A stretch of 50,889 nt of DNA from NCBI RefSeq assembly GCF_030811685.1, contig NZ_JAUSRF010000027.1, positions 1 to 50,889 of the forward strand, given 5' to 3'. Position numbers and translations under genes: made by a program. A model generated the notes under the pieces. The model saw nothing but the letters and a program-made list of their open reading frames with translations. It was not told the origin of the DNA and did no database searches. Origin of the DNA: Neorhizobium huautlense. Lineage in GTDB: Bacteria > Pseudomonadota > Alphaproteobacteria > Rhizobiales > Rhizobiaceae. This document shows, in pieces, positions 1-8,385 of this stretch; positions within the stretch are counted from its first letter, which is position 1, and the number at the start of each line of letters is the position of its first letter.

Positions 1-2
1 AT

Positions 3-86
3 ATCGGCGGGCTGGTCGAAACAATCCAACCCGACGAATGTGCCACCTATATCAAAAATGCAGGGTATGGTTCTGTCAAAAGGTGA
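3..86 (+). mobile_element. C-terminal tail of an IS630-family transposase (cut by window edge)
   Basis: Only the last 27 codons are inside the window. The reading frame from base 3 ends at a TGA at 84-86 and carries the pattern P-D-E-C-A-x-Y followed by N-A-G-Y. This closely resembles the conserved end of IS630-type DDE transposases (typically 'PxECANY...NAGY'). The rest of the element lies to the left, so its ends and target duplication cannot be judged. Its right end should fall in the roughly 20 bases before the rhaI terminator. Family recognition is by pattern memory from a short stretch, so confidence is moderate. Confidence 0.7.
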
Positions 87-104
87 ACCGCTCTAGTCAC
101 CGGC

Positions 105-129
105 AAACGGCGCGTTTTTCAACGCGCCG
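105..129 (-). terminator. Intrinsic terminator of the rhaDI transcript
   Basis: A perfect 9-bp stem (CGGCGCGTT at 108-116 and AACGCGCCG at 121-129) with a 4-base loop lies 24 bases past the rhaI stop codon. On the minus strand it is followed by a short TTT run. The position directly after the last gene of the leftward operon fits factor-independent termination, though the U-tract is short. Confidence 0.6.
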
Positions 130-153
130 CCATCCGGTTCATGTCTGCTTTGA

Positions 154-1446
154 TCAGATGATGCCGCCGCTGCCGCCCACCACGGCCGGGCGCTCTTCCG
201 ACACCTTTGCGCGGTAACCGCTGGCGCGGTAGGCAGCGATGGGATCGATCGCTCCTCCCGCACGGCGGCGGGCTTCGGCGAGGATGGGTTCCACGTCGGT
301 GCGGTAGGCGCGCTTCAGCGTGTCGGTTGCCATCAGGGCGTCATTGTCCTGCTGGAAGCCGTCGAGTGCCGTGCGGTCGACGATCAGCGCCTGCGCATAG
401 GCACGGCGGATTTCGTTGGCGCTGGAGATCAGGCTTTCGATCGGATCGGTGACATTGTGCGACTGGTCGATCATGTGGGCCGGGTGGAAACCTTTGACGC
501 CACGGTTTTCCGCATCCACCAGTTCGTTGAAGACGAGGAACAGACGATAAGGTTCGATCGAACCGGCATCGAGGTCGTCGTCGCCGTATTTCGAATCGTT
601 GAAATGGAAACCGCCAAGTTTCTTGAACTGGATGAGGCGGGCGACGATCATTTCGATATTGGTATTGGGCGCATGGTGGCCGAGATCGACGAGGCAAAAG
701 GCCTTTTCGCCGAGCGTCTGGGCGATCAGGAGGTTGCTGCCCCAGTCCTGCACGACGGTGGAATAGAAGGCCGGCTCGTACATCTTGTGTTCGGAAAACA
801 GCCGCCAGTCATCCGGCAGCGCCTTGTAGATATCCGCCATGGACGAGAGGTAACGTTCGAACTGGCGGGTGAAATTGCTCTGGCCCGGGAAATTCGAGCC
901 GTCGCCGATCCACACCGTCAGCGCCTTGGAGCCGATGGCATTGCCGATCTCGATACATTCGATGTTGTGTTCGACCGCCTGCGCGCGGGTGGCTGCATCC
1001 GTGTGGCTGAGCGAGCCGTATTTGTAGGAGTGTTTCTGGTCCGGCGCGTCGGAAAAGGTGTTGGAGTTCATGGCGTCGAAACGGAGACCCAACTCCTCGC
1101 CCTTGGCATTCAAGTCTTTCGTGTCGGTTTTGTCCCATGGAATGTGCAGGGAGACGGTGGGCGTGGCGCGGGTCAGCTGGTTGATGACGGCGCAGTCGTC
1201 CAGCTTGTCGAAGATGCCGCGCGGTTCGCCTTTGCCGGGGAAGCGGGCAAAACGGGTGCCGCCGGTGCCGACACCCCAGGAGGGGACGGCGACGAAAAAC
1301 TCAGAGACCTTTTGGGTTATGGCCTCGATATCGATGCCGCGGCGGGACAGGTTGTCGCCGAGTGCCGCGTAATCGAATTTGAGGGCGGCAAGGCGCGCTT
1401 CATTGTCCTTGTCGACGGTGTCGGCGGCGATGTTGAGTTTGGTCAT
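154..1446 (-). CDS. rhaI: L-rhamnose isomerase, Pseudomonas stutzeri type
   Basis: Converts L-rhamnose to L-rhamnulose in the cytoplasm, the first committed step of rhamnose breakdown. The 430-residue protein is a xylose-isomerase-like TIM barrel. The metal ligands known for the P. stutzeri enzyme appear at identical numbers: Glu219, Asp254, His281 and Asp327 for the structural metal, and His257, Asp289 and Asp291 for the catalytic metal (motifs VDLGHHAPNTN and GGFHFNDSKYGDDD). This type is distinct from E. coli RhaA. The ATG is preceded by GGGAGGA. It is the second gene of a leftward rhaD-rhaI unit, separated from rhaD by a palindromic repeat, so expression should follow the rhaD promoter. 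Very confident in family and role. Confidence 0.96.
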   Translation of the reverse strand: MTKLNIAADTVDKDNEARLAALKFDYAALGDNLSRRGIDIEAITQKVSEFFVAVPSWGVGTGGTRFARFPGKGEPRGIFDKLDDCAVINQLTRATPTVSLHIPWDKTDTKDLNAKGEELGLRFDAMNSNTFSDAPDQKHSYKYGSLSHTDAATRAQAVEHNIECIEIGNAIGSKALTVWIGDGSNFPGQSNFTRQFERYLSSMADIYKALPDDWRLFSEHKMYEPAFYSTVVQDWGSNLLIAQTLGEKAFCLVDLGHHAPNTNIEMIVARLIQFKKLGGFHFNDSKYGDDDLDAGSIEPYRLFLVFNELVDAENRGVKGFHPAHMIDQSHNVTDPIESLISSANEIRRAYAQALIVDRTALDGFQQDNDALMATDTLKRAYRTDVEPILAEARRRAGGAIDPIAAYRASGYRAKVSEERPAVVGGSGGII

Positions 1447-1491
1447 GTGAAAGAATCCTCCCGAAAGACTAAGGCGGGGTCTCCCTCTCCG

Positions 1492-1579
1492 CCGTCATCC
1501 TCGGGCTTGTCCCGAGGATCTGCAATTGCCTGATATGATCGATGTGGTCAGATCCTCGGGACAAGCCCGAGGATGACGG
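1492..1579. repeat. Palindromic intergenic element, copy 1
   Basis: Two 30-base arms (1492-1521 and 1550-1579) are perfect reverse complements, separated by a 28-base loop. Each arm itself contains the smaller palindrome CCTCGGG-CTTGT-CCCGAGG, so the DNA or RNA can fold either as one long hairpin or as two short ones. A second copy lies at 32190-32267 with the same arms and an unrelated loop. It resembles the palindromic intergenic repeats described from rhizobial genomes (RIME-like), but I cannot assign it to a named family. Here it sits between rhaD and rhaI and would be transcribed with them. Confidence 0.9.
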
Positions 1580-1597
1580 TAAAATCGAGTTGTCGGC

Positions 1598-3694
1598 TTA
1601 GCGCGTAAAACTCTGCGCGTTGCCGGCATCGACATTGATGATGTTGCCGGTCGATTTCGCGGACAGATCGGAGGCGAGGAAATAGATCGCCTCGGCAATG
1701 TCCTCCGGGAAGACGTTGAGTTTCAGCATCGAGCGCTTGCGATAATGTTCCTCCAGCTCGCTGACGTCGATTTTTGACGACGTGGCACGTTGTTCGCGCC
1801 ACTCGCCGCTCCAGATCTTTGAGCCGCGCAGGACCGCATCCGGGTTGACCGTGTTGACGCGGATGCCGGCGTCTGCCCCTTCCAGCGCCAGGCAACGGGC
1901 GAGGTGGATTTCGGCAGCCTTGGCCGTGCAATAGGCGGATGCGTTGGGCGACGAGGCGAGGCCGTTCTTCGAGGCGACGAAGACCACGTTGCCGCCGATC
2001 TTCTGGCGACGGAACAGGCGAAAAGCTTCGCGCGATACGAGGAAATAACCGGTGGCGAGAATGTCGATATTCTTGTTCCACATGGCCAATGTCGTGTCTT
2101 CCACCGGGGCGGAGGATGCGATGCCGGCATTGGAGACGAGGATATCGATGCCGCCGAATTCGACGGTGGCTTGCGTGAACGCCTTCTCGACGGCGTTTTC
2201 CGATGTCACGTCCAGCTGCACGGCGCGCACTGCGTCCGCGCCAAAACGTTTGGTGAAATCGGCATGCGCGTCATCGAGCGCCGTCTGGTCGATATCGGCC
2301 AGAACCACGCAGGCGCCTTCACCGATCAGCCGCGTGGCGGTGGCGCGGCCGATGCCACCGGCGCCGCCGGTGACGAAGGCCACCTGGCCGGCAAGGCTTT
2401 TGGGTTTCGGCATGCGCTGCAGCTTTGCCTCTTCCAGCAGCCAGTATTCGATATCAAAAGCTTCCTGCTCGGGCAGGCCCTGATATTCGGAGACGGTGGA
2501 GGCGCCGCGCATGACATTGATGGCGTTGACATAAAACTCACCGGCGATGCGGGCGGTTGCCTTATCCTTAGCGAAGGACAGCATGCCGACGCCGGGGATC
2601 AGGAAGATGACCGGGTTCGGATCACGCATTTTTGGCGAGTTGTCGTGTTTGCAGGTCTCGTAATACCGGGTGTAGTCGGCGCGGTAATCTTCCAGCGCCT
2701 TGTCGAGGCCGGCGACAACGGCATCCGCATCGGGCTTTGCCGGGTCGAAATCGACGATCAGCGGGCGGATTTTCGTGCGCAAAAAGTGGTCGGGGCAGGA
2801 GGTGCCCAAGGCGCCGAGCGGTGCGAGGTTCTTCGAGTTGACGAATTCCAGCACGGCATCCTGATCATCGAAATGACCGAGCTTGCGCTCCGCCTTGCCG
2901 ATGCGGCCACGGATTTCCGGCATCAGTTTTGCGGCGATGGCGCGGCGCTCTTCGGTCCCGAGGCTCTTGGTGACGGCGCCACCGAAGATGGTCTTGCCTT
3001 CAGTCTCCTTTGCAAACCACTCGATCGCCTTGTTGATGATCTCGAGCGTCAGCAGGTAGCAATCCTTGGCGTCATCGGCCCAGGTGAACAGGCCGTGGCT
3101 TTCCAGAACGACGCCCTTGGCGGTGGGGTTCGCCTTCACAAAGGCTTCGAGATCGAGGCCGAGCTGGAAGCCGGGGCGGCGCCAGGGCAGCCAGCCGATA
3201 TCGCTGCCGAAGATTTTTTGGGTGAGTTCCTTCGAATTTTTCGAGGCGGCAATCGCGATGATCGCATCCGGGTGCATGTGATCGACATGGGCAAAGGGCA
3301 CAAAACCGTGCAGCGGCGTGTCGATGGAAGCGGCGCGCGGGTTGAGGTTGAAGGTGCAGTGCGGCAGGAAGCCGACCATGCGGTCTTCGTCTTCCACGCC
3401 CTTGTAGATCCCTTTCAGGGCTTCGAGCTTGTCCATGTAGAGGGTGGAAAAACCGTCGAGCTTGATGGTGCCGACATCGCCGCCGGACCCTTTTACCCAC
3501 ATGACCTTGACCTTTTCGCCGGTCAGCGGATCGGTTTCCATCACCTTCGCCGAGGTATTGCCGCCACCGTAATTGGTGATGCGCTTGTCGCTGCCCAGAA
3601 GGTTGGAGCGATAGAGCAGCTTGCCGGGCTCATCGAGCTTTGCGGCATAAGCATCATCCCAGCGGTTATCGAGTAGGCGGATCTGGCCCGACAT
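1598..3694 (-). CDS. rhaD: Bifunctional L-rhamnulose-1-phosphate aldolase / lactaldehyde dehydrogenase
   Basis: A 698-residue fusion. Residues about 25-370 form a class II aldolase/adducin-type domain with zinc-ligand candidates in HVDHMH (136-141) and ESHG (198-201); it splits L-rhamnulose-1-phosphate into dihydroxyacetone phosphate and L-lactaldehyde. Residues about 435-698 form a short-chain dehydrogenase with the nucleotide loop TGGAGGIG (442-449), the NAG motif (522-524) and the catalytic pair Tyr588/Lys592 in YCTAK; it oxidises lactaldehyde to lactate. This fused architecture is the one known from rhizobia. It is the first gene of the leftward operon with GGGAGGA before its ATG, and is transcribed away from rhaR across the 200-bp control region. 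Confidence is high; the product of the second activity comes from family knowledge. Confidence 0.95.
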   Translation of the reverse strand: MSGQIRLLDNRWDDAYAAKLDEPGKLLYRSNLLGSDKRITNYGGGNTSAKVMETDPLTGEKVKVMWVKGSGGDVGTIKLDGFSTLYMDKLEALKGIYKGVEDEDRMVGFLPHCTFNLNPRAASIDTPLHGFVPFAHVDHMHPDAIIAIAASKNSKELTQKIFGSDIGWLPWRRPGFQLGLDLEAFVKANPTAKGVVLESHGLFTWADDAKDCYLLTLEIINKAIEWFAKETEGKTIFGGAVTKSLGTEERRAIAAKLMPEIRGRIGKAERKLGHFDDQDAVLEFVNSKNLAPLGALGTSCPDHFLRTKIRPLIVDFDPAKPDADAVVAGLDKALEDYRADYTRYYETCKHDNSPKMRDPNPVIFLIPGVGMLSFAKDKATARIAGEFYVNAINVMRGASTVSEYQGLPEQEAFDIEYWLLEEAKLQRMPKPKSLAGQVAFVTGGAGGIGRATATRLIGEGACVVLADIDQTALDDAHADFTKRFGADAVRAVQLDVTSENAVEKAFTQATVEFGGIDILVSNAGIASSAPVEDTTLAMWNKNIDILATGYFLVSREAFRLFRRQKIGGNVVFVASKNGLASSPNASAYCTAKAAEIHLARCLALEGADAGIRVNTVNPDAVLRGSKIWSGEWREQRATSSKIDVSELEEHYRKRSMLKLNVFPEDIAEAIYFLASDLSAKSTGNIINVDAGNAQSFTR

Positions 3695-3779
3695 GTCGTC
3701 CTCCCTGACGTTGTCTTAGGTCGTGGCGCTAGTCCTCCGGCGCCGCTTATGCGACAGGATATCGCCCACTCGCTCGACG

Positions 3780-3856
3780 CTTGTCAATCGCAATCGATCA
3801 AAATCAGTCATGTTGCGTCGCAACAGGAATATTAATGATCGATGATGATTGACAAG
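3780..3856. promoter_or_regulatory. Concentric-palindrome operator in the divergent rhaD/rhaR control region
   Basis: An outer inverted repeat has arms 3780-3800 and 3836-3856 that match at 18 of 21 positions; both arms carry CTTGTCAATC and ATCGATCA as read inwards. Inside it is a perfect palindrome, TGTTGCG-T-CGCAACA, at 3811-3825. Both structures are centred on the same base, 3818. The position between the divergent rhaD and rhaR starts suggests binding of RhaR (DeoR family) dimers or tetramers, controlling both operons. No clear -35/-10 pairs could be assigned by eye. Confidence 0.65.
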
Positions 3857-3894
3857 TTTCAGAAACTGACAATAGTTGGCATCAGGAGGACCCC

Positions 3895-4713
3895 ATGCAC
3901 GAACGCGAACGCCATCGCATCATCCTAAGCGCGATCCAGGAAAAGCCTGTGATCACGGTGCAGGATATTGCCGATCTGACGGATGCGTCCGAGGCGACGA
4001 TCCGGCGCGACATCGCGTCTCTGCATGTGCAGGGCAAGCTGCGCCGTGTGCGGGGTGGAGCGGAAGCGATGCACCCCCCGCAGATCGGTCAGCTGGCTGC
4101 GCGCTCGTTTCGCGTGTCTGAATCGGTCAATATCGATAAAAAACGCTCAATCGCGCGTCAGGCTGTCGAACTGTGCGAAGAGGGCGACTCGATCATCATC
4201 AATGGTGGCACCACCACTTTTCAGATGGTGCATTACATGGCTTTGCGCCGCATGCAGGTGATGACCAATTCCTTTGCTATCGCCGAACATCTGGTCAAGC
4301 ATTCGAAGAACAATGTGACGGTGCCGGGCGGTACGATCTATCGCGAACAGAGCCTGATCCTGTCGCCGTTCGACAATGATGCGATCCGCAATTTTTACGC
4401 CCGCCGCATCTTTATCGGCGCACAGGGCATAGGCCCGCTCGGCATCATGGAGCCGGATGCGCTGGTGATCCAGAGCGAGCAGAAGCTGATGCAACAGGCG
4501 GAAGAGCTGATTGTCATGGTCGACTCGTCTAAATTCCAGCGGCGGTCGAGCATGATCCTGTGTCCGCTGGAGCGTGTTACCGCCATCATCACGGATGACG
4601 GCATCTCGGAAGAATCGATGCGCATGGTTGAGGATGCCGGCGTGCGGCTGATCATTGCAGGGGCGGGGCATGCCGCTCAGGCAGATGAGGAGGATACCCC
4701 GTCGGTCGCTTGA
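3895..4713 (+). CDS. rhaR: DeoR-family transcriptional regulator of rhamnose genes
   Basis: A 272-residue DeoR/GlpR-type regulator. The N-terminal winged helix-turn-helix spans about 3-58, with the DeoR signature around ITVQDIADL...ASEATIRRDIASL. The C-terminal sugar-phosphate-sensing domain spans about 78-235 and includes the typical GGTTT loop. The ATG follows a strong AGGAGG. It is the first gene of the rightward rha operon and sits beside the concentric palindromes at 3780-3856, its probable binding site. In Rhizobium leguminosarum the equivalent regulator acts negatively; here that is inferred by homology. The effector is probably a phosphorylated intermediate or rhamnulose, but the sequence does not show which. 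Confidence 0.9.
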   Translation: MHERERHRIILSAIQEKPVITVQDIADLTDASEATIRRDIASLHVQGKLRRVRGGAEAMHPPQIGQLAARSFRVSESVNIDKKRSIARQAVELCEEGDSIIINGGTTTFQMVHYMALRRMQVMTNSFAIAEHLVKHSKNNVTVPGGTIYREQSLILSPFDNDAIRNFYARRIFIGAQGIGPLGIMEPDALVIQSEQKLMQQAEELIVMVDSSKFQRRSSMILCPLERVTAIITDDGISEESMRMVEDAGVRLIIAGAGHAAQADEEDTPSVA

Positions 4714-4764
4714 GGGCGTCACGGGAGGAAATGAAATCGTTCAATCTTTGGGAGGAGAATTGAC

Positions 4765-5760
4765 ATGAAACTTGCGAAAAAACTGGCACTGGGTGTGGCT
4801 TTGGCCGTGACCATGATGTCGTCCGCGGCTTCCGCTGCCGACATGAAGATCGCGCTTGTTGTGAAATCGCTCGGCAACGGCTTTTTCGAAGCGGCCAACA
4901 AGGGCGCGCAGGAAGCCGCCAAGGAACTCGGCGGCGTCGAGATCATCTATACCGGCCCGACCTCGACGACGGCGGAAGGCCAGATCGAGGTGATCAATTC
5001 GCTGATCGCTCAAGGGGTCGATGCCATCGCCATTTCCGCCAACGACCCGGATGCCGTCGTGCCGGCGCTGAAAAAGGCGGCGCAACGCGGCATCAAGGTG
5101 ATCTCGTGGGATAGTGGCGTTGCACCGGAAGGTCGCATCCTGCAGCTCAATCCGTCTTCCAACGAGCTGATCGGCAAGATGTGCCTGCAACTGGCGGCAA
5201 GCCACCTTGAAGGCGGCAAGGGCGATTTCGCCATTCTTTCGGCCACCACCACCTCGACCAATCAGAACATCTGGATTGGTGAGATGAAGAAGCAGCTGAA
5301 GGATTTTGCCGGCCTCAACCTCGCCACCACGGTTTATGGTGACGATCTTGCCGACAAATCCTACCGCGAAGCGCAGGGCCTGTTGACCTCGCAGCCGAAC
5401 GTCAAGGTCATCGTCGCGCCGACCACCGTGGGTGTTCTGGCCGCATCGCAGGCGGTGAAGGATGCCGGCAAGATCGGTCAGGTCTATGTCACCGGCCTCG
5501 GCCTTCCGTCGGAAATGGCGGGCGCCATCAAGTCAGGTGCCACCAAGGAATTTGCCATCTGGAACCCGATCGACCTCGGCTATTCCGCGACACAGATTGC
5601 CTATCACCTCGTGAAGGGTGATGCCGATGGCAAGCCGGGCTCGGAAATCGAGGCCGGTCGTATGGGCAAGATCAAGATCGACGACAAGGGCGAGGCCGCC
5701 ATGGCCGATCCGTTCATCTACGACGCCAAGAATATCGACGAGTTCTCGAAGATTTTCTGA
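4765..5760 (+). CDS. rhaS: Rhamnose ABC transporter, periplasmic substrate-binding protein
   Basis: A 331-residue member of the ribose/rhamnose-binding family (Peripla_BP_4 type). An N-terminal signal peptide ends near residue 24 (ASA-A). The mature protein has the usual two-lobe pattern, including the segment around SANDPDAVVPALKKA and the hinge-side GLGLPSEMAG. A strong GGGAGGA lies 8 bases before the ATG. It captures L-rhamnose for the RhaTPQ importer. It lies 51 bp after rhaR, and the abundant expected product and good ribosome site suggest high expression. The name follows the rhizobial rha locus (not E. coli RhaS, a regulator). Confidence 0.94.
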   Translation: MKLAKKLALGVALAVTMMSSAASAADMKIALVVKSLGNGFFEAANKGAQEAAKELGGVEIIYTGPTSTTAEGQIEVINSLIAQGVDAIAISANDPDAVVPALKKAAQRGIKVISWDSGVAPEGRILQLNPSSNELIGKMCLQLAASHLEGGKGDFAILSATTTSTNQNIWIGEMKKQLKDFAGLNLATTVYGDDLADKSYREAQGLLTSQPNVKVIVAPTTVGVLAASQAVKDAGKIGQVYVTGLGLPSEMAGAIKSGATKEFAIWNPIDLGYSATQIAYHLVKGDADGKPGSEIEAGRMGKIKIDDKGEAAMADPFIYDAKNIDEFSKIF

Positions 5761-5819
5761 TCCCTCTCGGGACTTGTGTCCGGCGTCCTCGACGGCGCCG
5801 GACCGACCATGATTTTCAA

Positions 5820-7385
5820 ATGGCAGATGTGATGATGACTGCAGTCGAAAAGACCGGCGCGGAGACTTTTCCTGTTGGGGATGCAACGCCCGTCAGGCGA
5901 ATGCCTGTCCTGGAAATGCGCGGCATTTCCCAGATTTTTCCGGGCGTAAAAGCGCTCGATGGCGTCAGCATTGCGCTGCATGCCGGCGAAGTGACGGCGC
6001 TGATCGGTGAAAACGGCGCGGGCAAGTCCACGCTCGTGAAAATCCTCACCGGTATCTATCGCTCCAGCGAAGGCGAGATTTTTATCGATGGGCAGCCGGT
6101 CGCCTTTGCCAGCGCGCAGGATGCGATTGATGCCGGTGTCACCGCCATTCATCAGGAAACCGTGCTGTTCGACGAATTGTCGGTGGCGGAAAACATCTTT
6201 CTCGGTCACGCACCCAAGAAGCGTTTTGGCTTGATCGACTGGAAGGCCATGAACGCCCGCGCGACAAAATTGCTGCATGCGCTGGAAAGCGAGATCGATC
6301 CGACCATTCGGCTCAAGGATTTGTCGATCGCGCAGCGGCATCTGGTGGCCATTGCCCGTGCGCTGTCGGTTGAGGCACGTATCGTCATCATGGACGAGCC
6401 GACGGCTGCTCTTTCCCGCAAGGAAATCGATGATCTTTTTCGCATCGTTGAAGGCCTGAAAAAGCAGGGCAAGGCGATCCTGTTCATCAGCCACAAGTTC
6501 GATGAGCTGTATGAAATCGCCGAAAACTTTGTTGTGTTTCGTGATGGTCGCGCCGTCGGCCATGGGCGTCTGGCCGAGACGCCTCAGGATGTCATCGTGC
6601 GCATGATGGTGGGTCGCGATGTCGAAAACATCTTTCCCAAGGTGGAGGTATCGATCGGTGCGACAGTGCTCTCGGTCGAAAACTACTGCCACCCGACCGA
6701 ATATCGCGACATTTCCTTCGATCTGAAGCGTGGCGAAATTCTTGGTGTTTACGGGCTGATCGGCGCCGGGCGCTCGGAGCTTTGCCAGTCGCTGTTTGGT
6801 GTGTCTCACCCCTCTTCCGGTCACCTGACGCTGGAGGGCAATGCGGTCCATATCCGTTCGCCGCGCGATGCGATTGCTGCCGGTATCGTTTATGTGCCGG
6901 AAGAGCGCGGGCGTCACGGTCTGGCGCTGCCCATGCCGATCTTTCAGAACATGTCGCTGCCGTCGCTTGCCCGCACGTCTCGCTCAGGTTTTCTGAAAGC
7001 CGCGAATGAACTGGCCTTGGCGCGAAAATATGCCGAGCGGCTGGATCTGCGTGCAGCCGCGCTGTCCGTTCCTGTCGGCACATTGTCGGGCGGCAACCAG
7101 CAGAAGGTGGTCATCGGCAAATGGCTCGCGACCCAGCCCAAAGTCATCATCCTCGATGAACCGACCAAGGGCATCGATATCGGCTCGAAAGCTGCCGTGC
7201 ACGGTTTCATCAGCGAACTCGCATCGGAAGGCCTGTCGATCATCATGGTCTCGTCCGAACTGCCGGAAATTCTCGGCATGTCGGATCGTGTTCTGGTGAT
7301 GCGCGAAGGGCTGATGGCCGGCATGTTCGATCGTTCTGAGCTGAGCGCCGAGACTTTGGTGCGTGCTGCCACCGGTAATGCATGA
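5820..7385 (+). CDS. rhaT: Rhamnose ABC transporter, ATP-binding protein (two ABC domains)
   Basis: A 521-residue protein with tandem ABC domains, as in RbsA/AraG-type sugar importers. Domain 1 has Walker A GENGAGKST (63-71), the degenerate signature LSIAQRH and Walker B ending in DEPTAAL. Domain 2 has a degenerate Walker A (GLIGAGRSE), the signature LSGGNQQK and DEPTKGID. It energises rhamnose uptake with RhaP and RhaQ. The start is uncertain: ATGs at 5820, 5832 and 5835 are in frame and none has a strong ribosome site, but conserved sequence begins only near residue 28. The gap after rhaS is 59 bp. Not the E. coli RhaT symporter. Confidence 0.93.
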   Translation: MADVMMTAVEKTGAETFPVGDATPVRRMPVLEMRGISQIFPGVKALDGVSIALHAGEVTALIGENGAGKSTLVKILTGIYRSSEGEIFIDGQPVAFASAQDAIDAGVTAIHQETVLFDELSVAENIFLGHAPKKRFGLIDWKAMNARATKLLHALESEIDPTIRLKDLSIAQRHLVAIARALSVEARIVIMDEPTAALSRKEIDDLFRIVEGLKKQGKAILFISHKFDELYEIAENFVVFRDGRAVGHGRLAETPQDVIVRMMVGRDVENIFPKVEVSIGATVLSVENYCHPTEYRDISFDLKRGEILGVYGLIGAGRSELCQSLFGVSHPSSGHLTLEGNAVHIRSPRDAIAAGIVYVPEERGRHGLALPMPIFQNMSLPSLARTSRSGFLKAANELALARKYAERLDLRAAALSVPVGTLSGGNQQKVVIGKWLATQPKVIILDEPTKGIDIGSKAAVHGFISELASEGLSIIMVSSELPEILGMSDRVLVMREGLMAGMFDRSELSAETLVRAATGNA

Positions 7386-7395
7386 GGAAGCGCCG

Positions 7396-8385
7396 ATGAA
7401 AAAACTCCTGAAACACCGCGAACTTCTTCTGGTCGGCATCATCGCCATCATGGTGGCCGGTTTTGCCACGCGTGCGCCCGGTTTCGCCACACCCGGCAAT
7501 CTCGCGAACATCTTCAACGACACCTCGATCCTGATCATTCTGGCGCTTGGCCAGATGACGGTGATCCTGACAAAATCGATCGACCTTTCGGTTGCCGCCA
7601 ATCTCGCCTTCACCGGCATGGCGGTGGCGATGCTGGATGCCGCCTATCCCGGCCTGCCGCTGGCGCTTCTCGTGGTTCTGGCGATCGGCATCGGTGCGGC
7701 GCTTGGTGCCATCAACGGTTATCTCGTCTGGGCTTTGCAGATCCCGCCCATCGTCGTGACACTTGGCACGCTCACCATCTATCGCGGCATGGCCTTTGTT
7801 CTTTCCGGCGGCGCCTGGGTCAATTCGCACCAGATGACACCGGGTTTCCTCAATTTTCCGCGTGTCTCGGTGCTCGGCATGCCACTGTTGTCGTGGATCG
7901 CCATCGTCATCGTGGTGTTGATGTGGGGGCTCTTGACCCGCACGGCCTTCGGCCGTGCAGCCTATGCGTCCGGCGGCAATCCGACCGCTGCCGTTTATGC
8001 CGGCATCGATATCGGCAAGACGCGGTTTTTCGCCTTCGTGCTTTCCGGCGCTTTGGCAGGTCTTGCCGGTTATCTCTGGGTGTCGCGTTATGCCGTTGCC
8101 TATGTCGATGTGGCGGCCGGTTTCGAGCTTGATACAGTGGCGGCCAGCGTCATCGGCGGTATTTCCATTGCCGGTGGTATCGGCTCCGTCGCCGGTGCCG
8201 TGCTCGGCGCGCTGTTTCTCGGCGTCATCAAGAATGCGCTTCCCGTCATCGGTATCTCGCCATTTGCCCAGATGGCCATTTCCGGCATCGTCATCGTGCT
8301 GGCCGTTGTCTTCAACGCCCGCGCCGAACGCCGGGCCGGGCGCATCATCCTGCGTGACCGTGGCGCCAAGGAGGTTTCCGCATGA
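7396..8385 (+). CDS. rhaP: Rhamnose ABC transporter permease 1
   Basis: A 329-residue inner-membrane permease of the RbsC/AraH family with about 8-10 hydrophobic segments. The conserved family segment SIDLSVAANLAFTGM lies in the first third, and the cytoplasmic-loop region ASGGNPTAAVYAGIDI follows later. I chose the ATG at 7396 because GAGGA precedes it by 7 bases and the protein then begins with MKKLLKHRE; the longer frame to 7363 overlaps rhaT. It overlaps rhaQ by 4 bases (ATGA), indicating translational coupling. It pairs with RhaQ to form the membrane channel. Confidence 0.93.
   Translation: MKKLLKHRELLLVGIIAIMVAGFATRAPGFATPGNLANIFNDTSILIILALGQMTVILTKSIDLSVAANLAFTGMAVAMLDAAYPGLPLALLVVLAIGIGAALGAINGYLVWALQIPPIVVTLGTLTIYRGMAFVLSGGAWVNSHQMTPGFLNFPRVSVLGMPLLSWIAIVIVVLMWGLLTRTAFGRAAYASGGNPTAAVYAGIDIGKTRFFAFVLSGALAGLAGYLWVSRYAVAYVDVAAGFELDTVAASVIGGISIAGGIGSVAGAVLGALFLGVIKNALPVIGISPFAQMAISGIVIVLAVVFNARAERRAGRIILRDRGAKEVSA

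Noticed and set aside
1904..3676. 590-codon plus-strand frame opposite rhaD
   Set aside because: An antisense shadow of a clear aldolase/dehydrogenase gene. Long antisense frames are common in GC-rich DNA, and the translation shows no domain.
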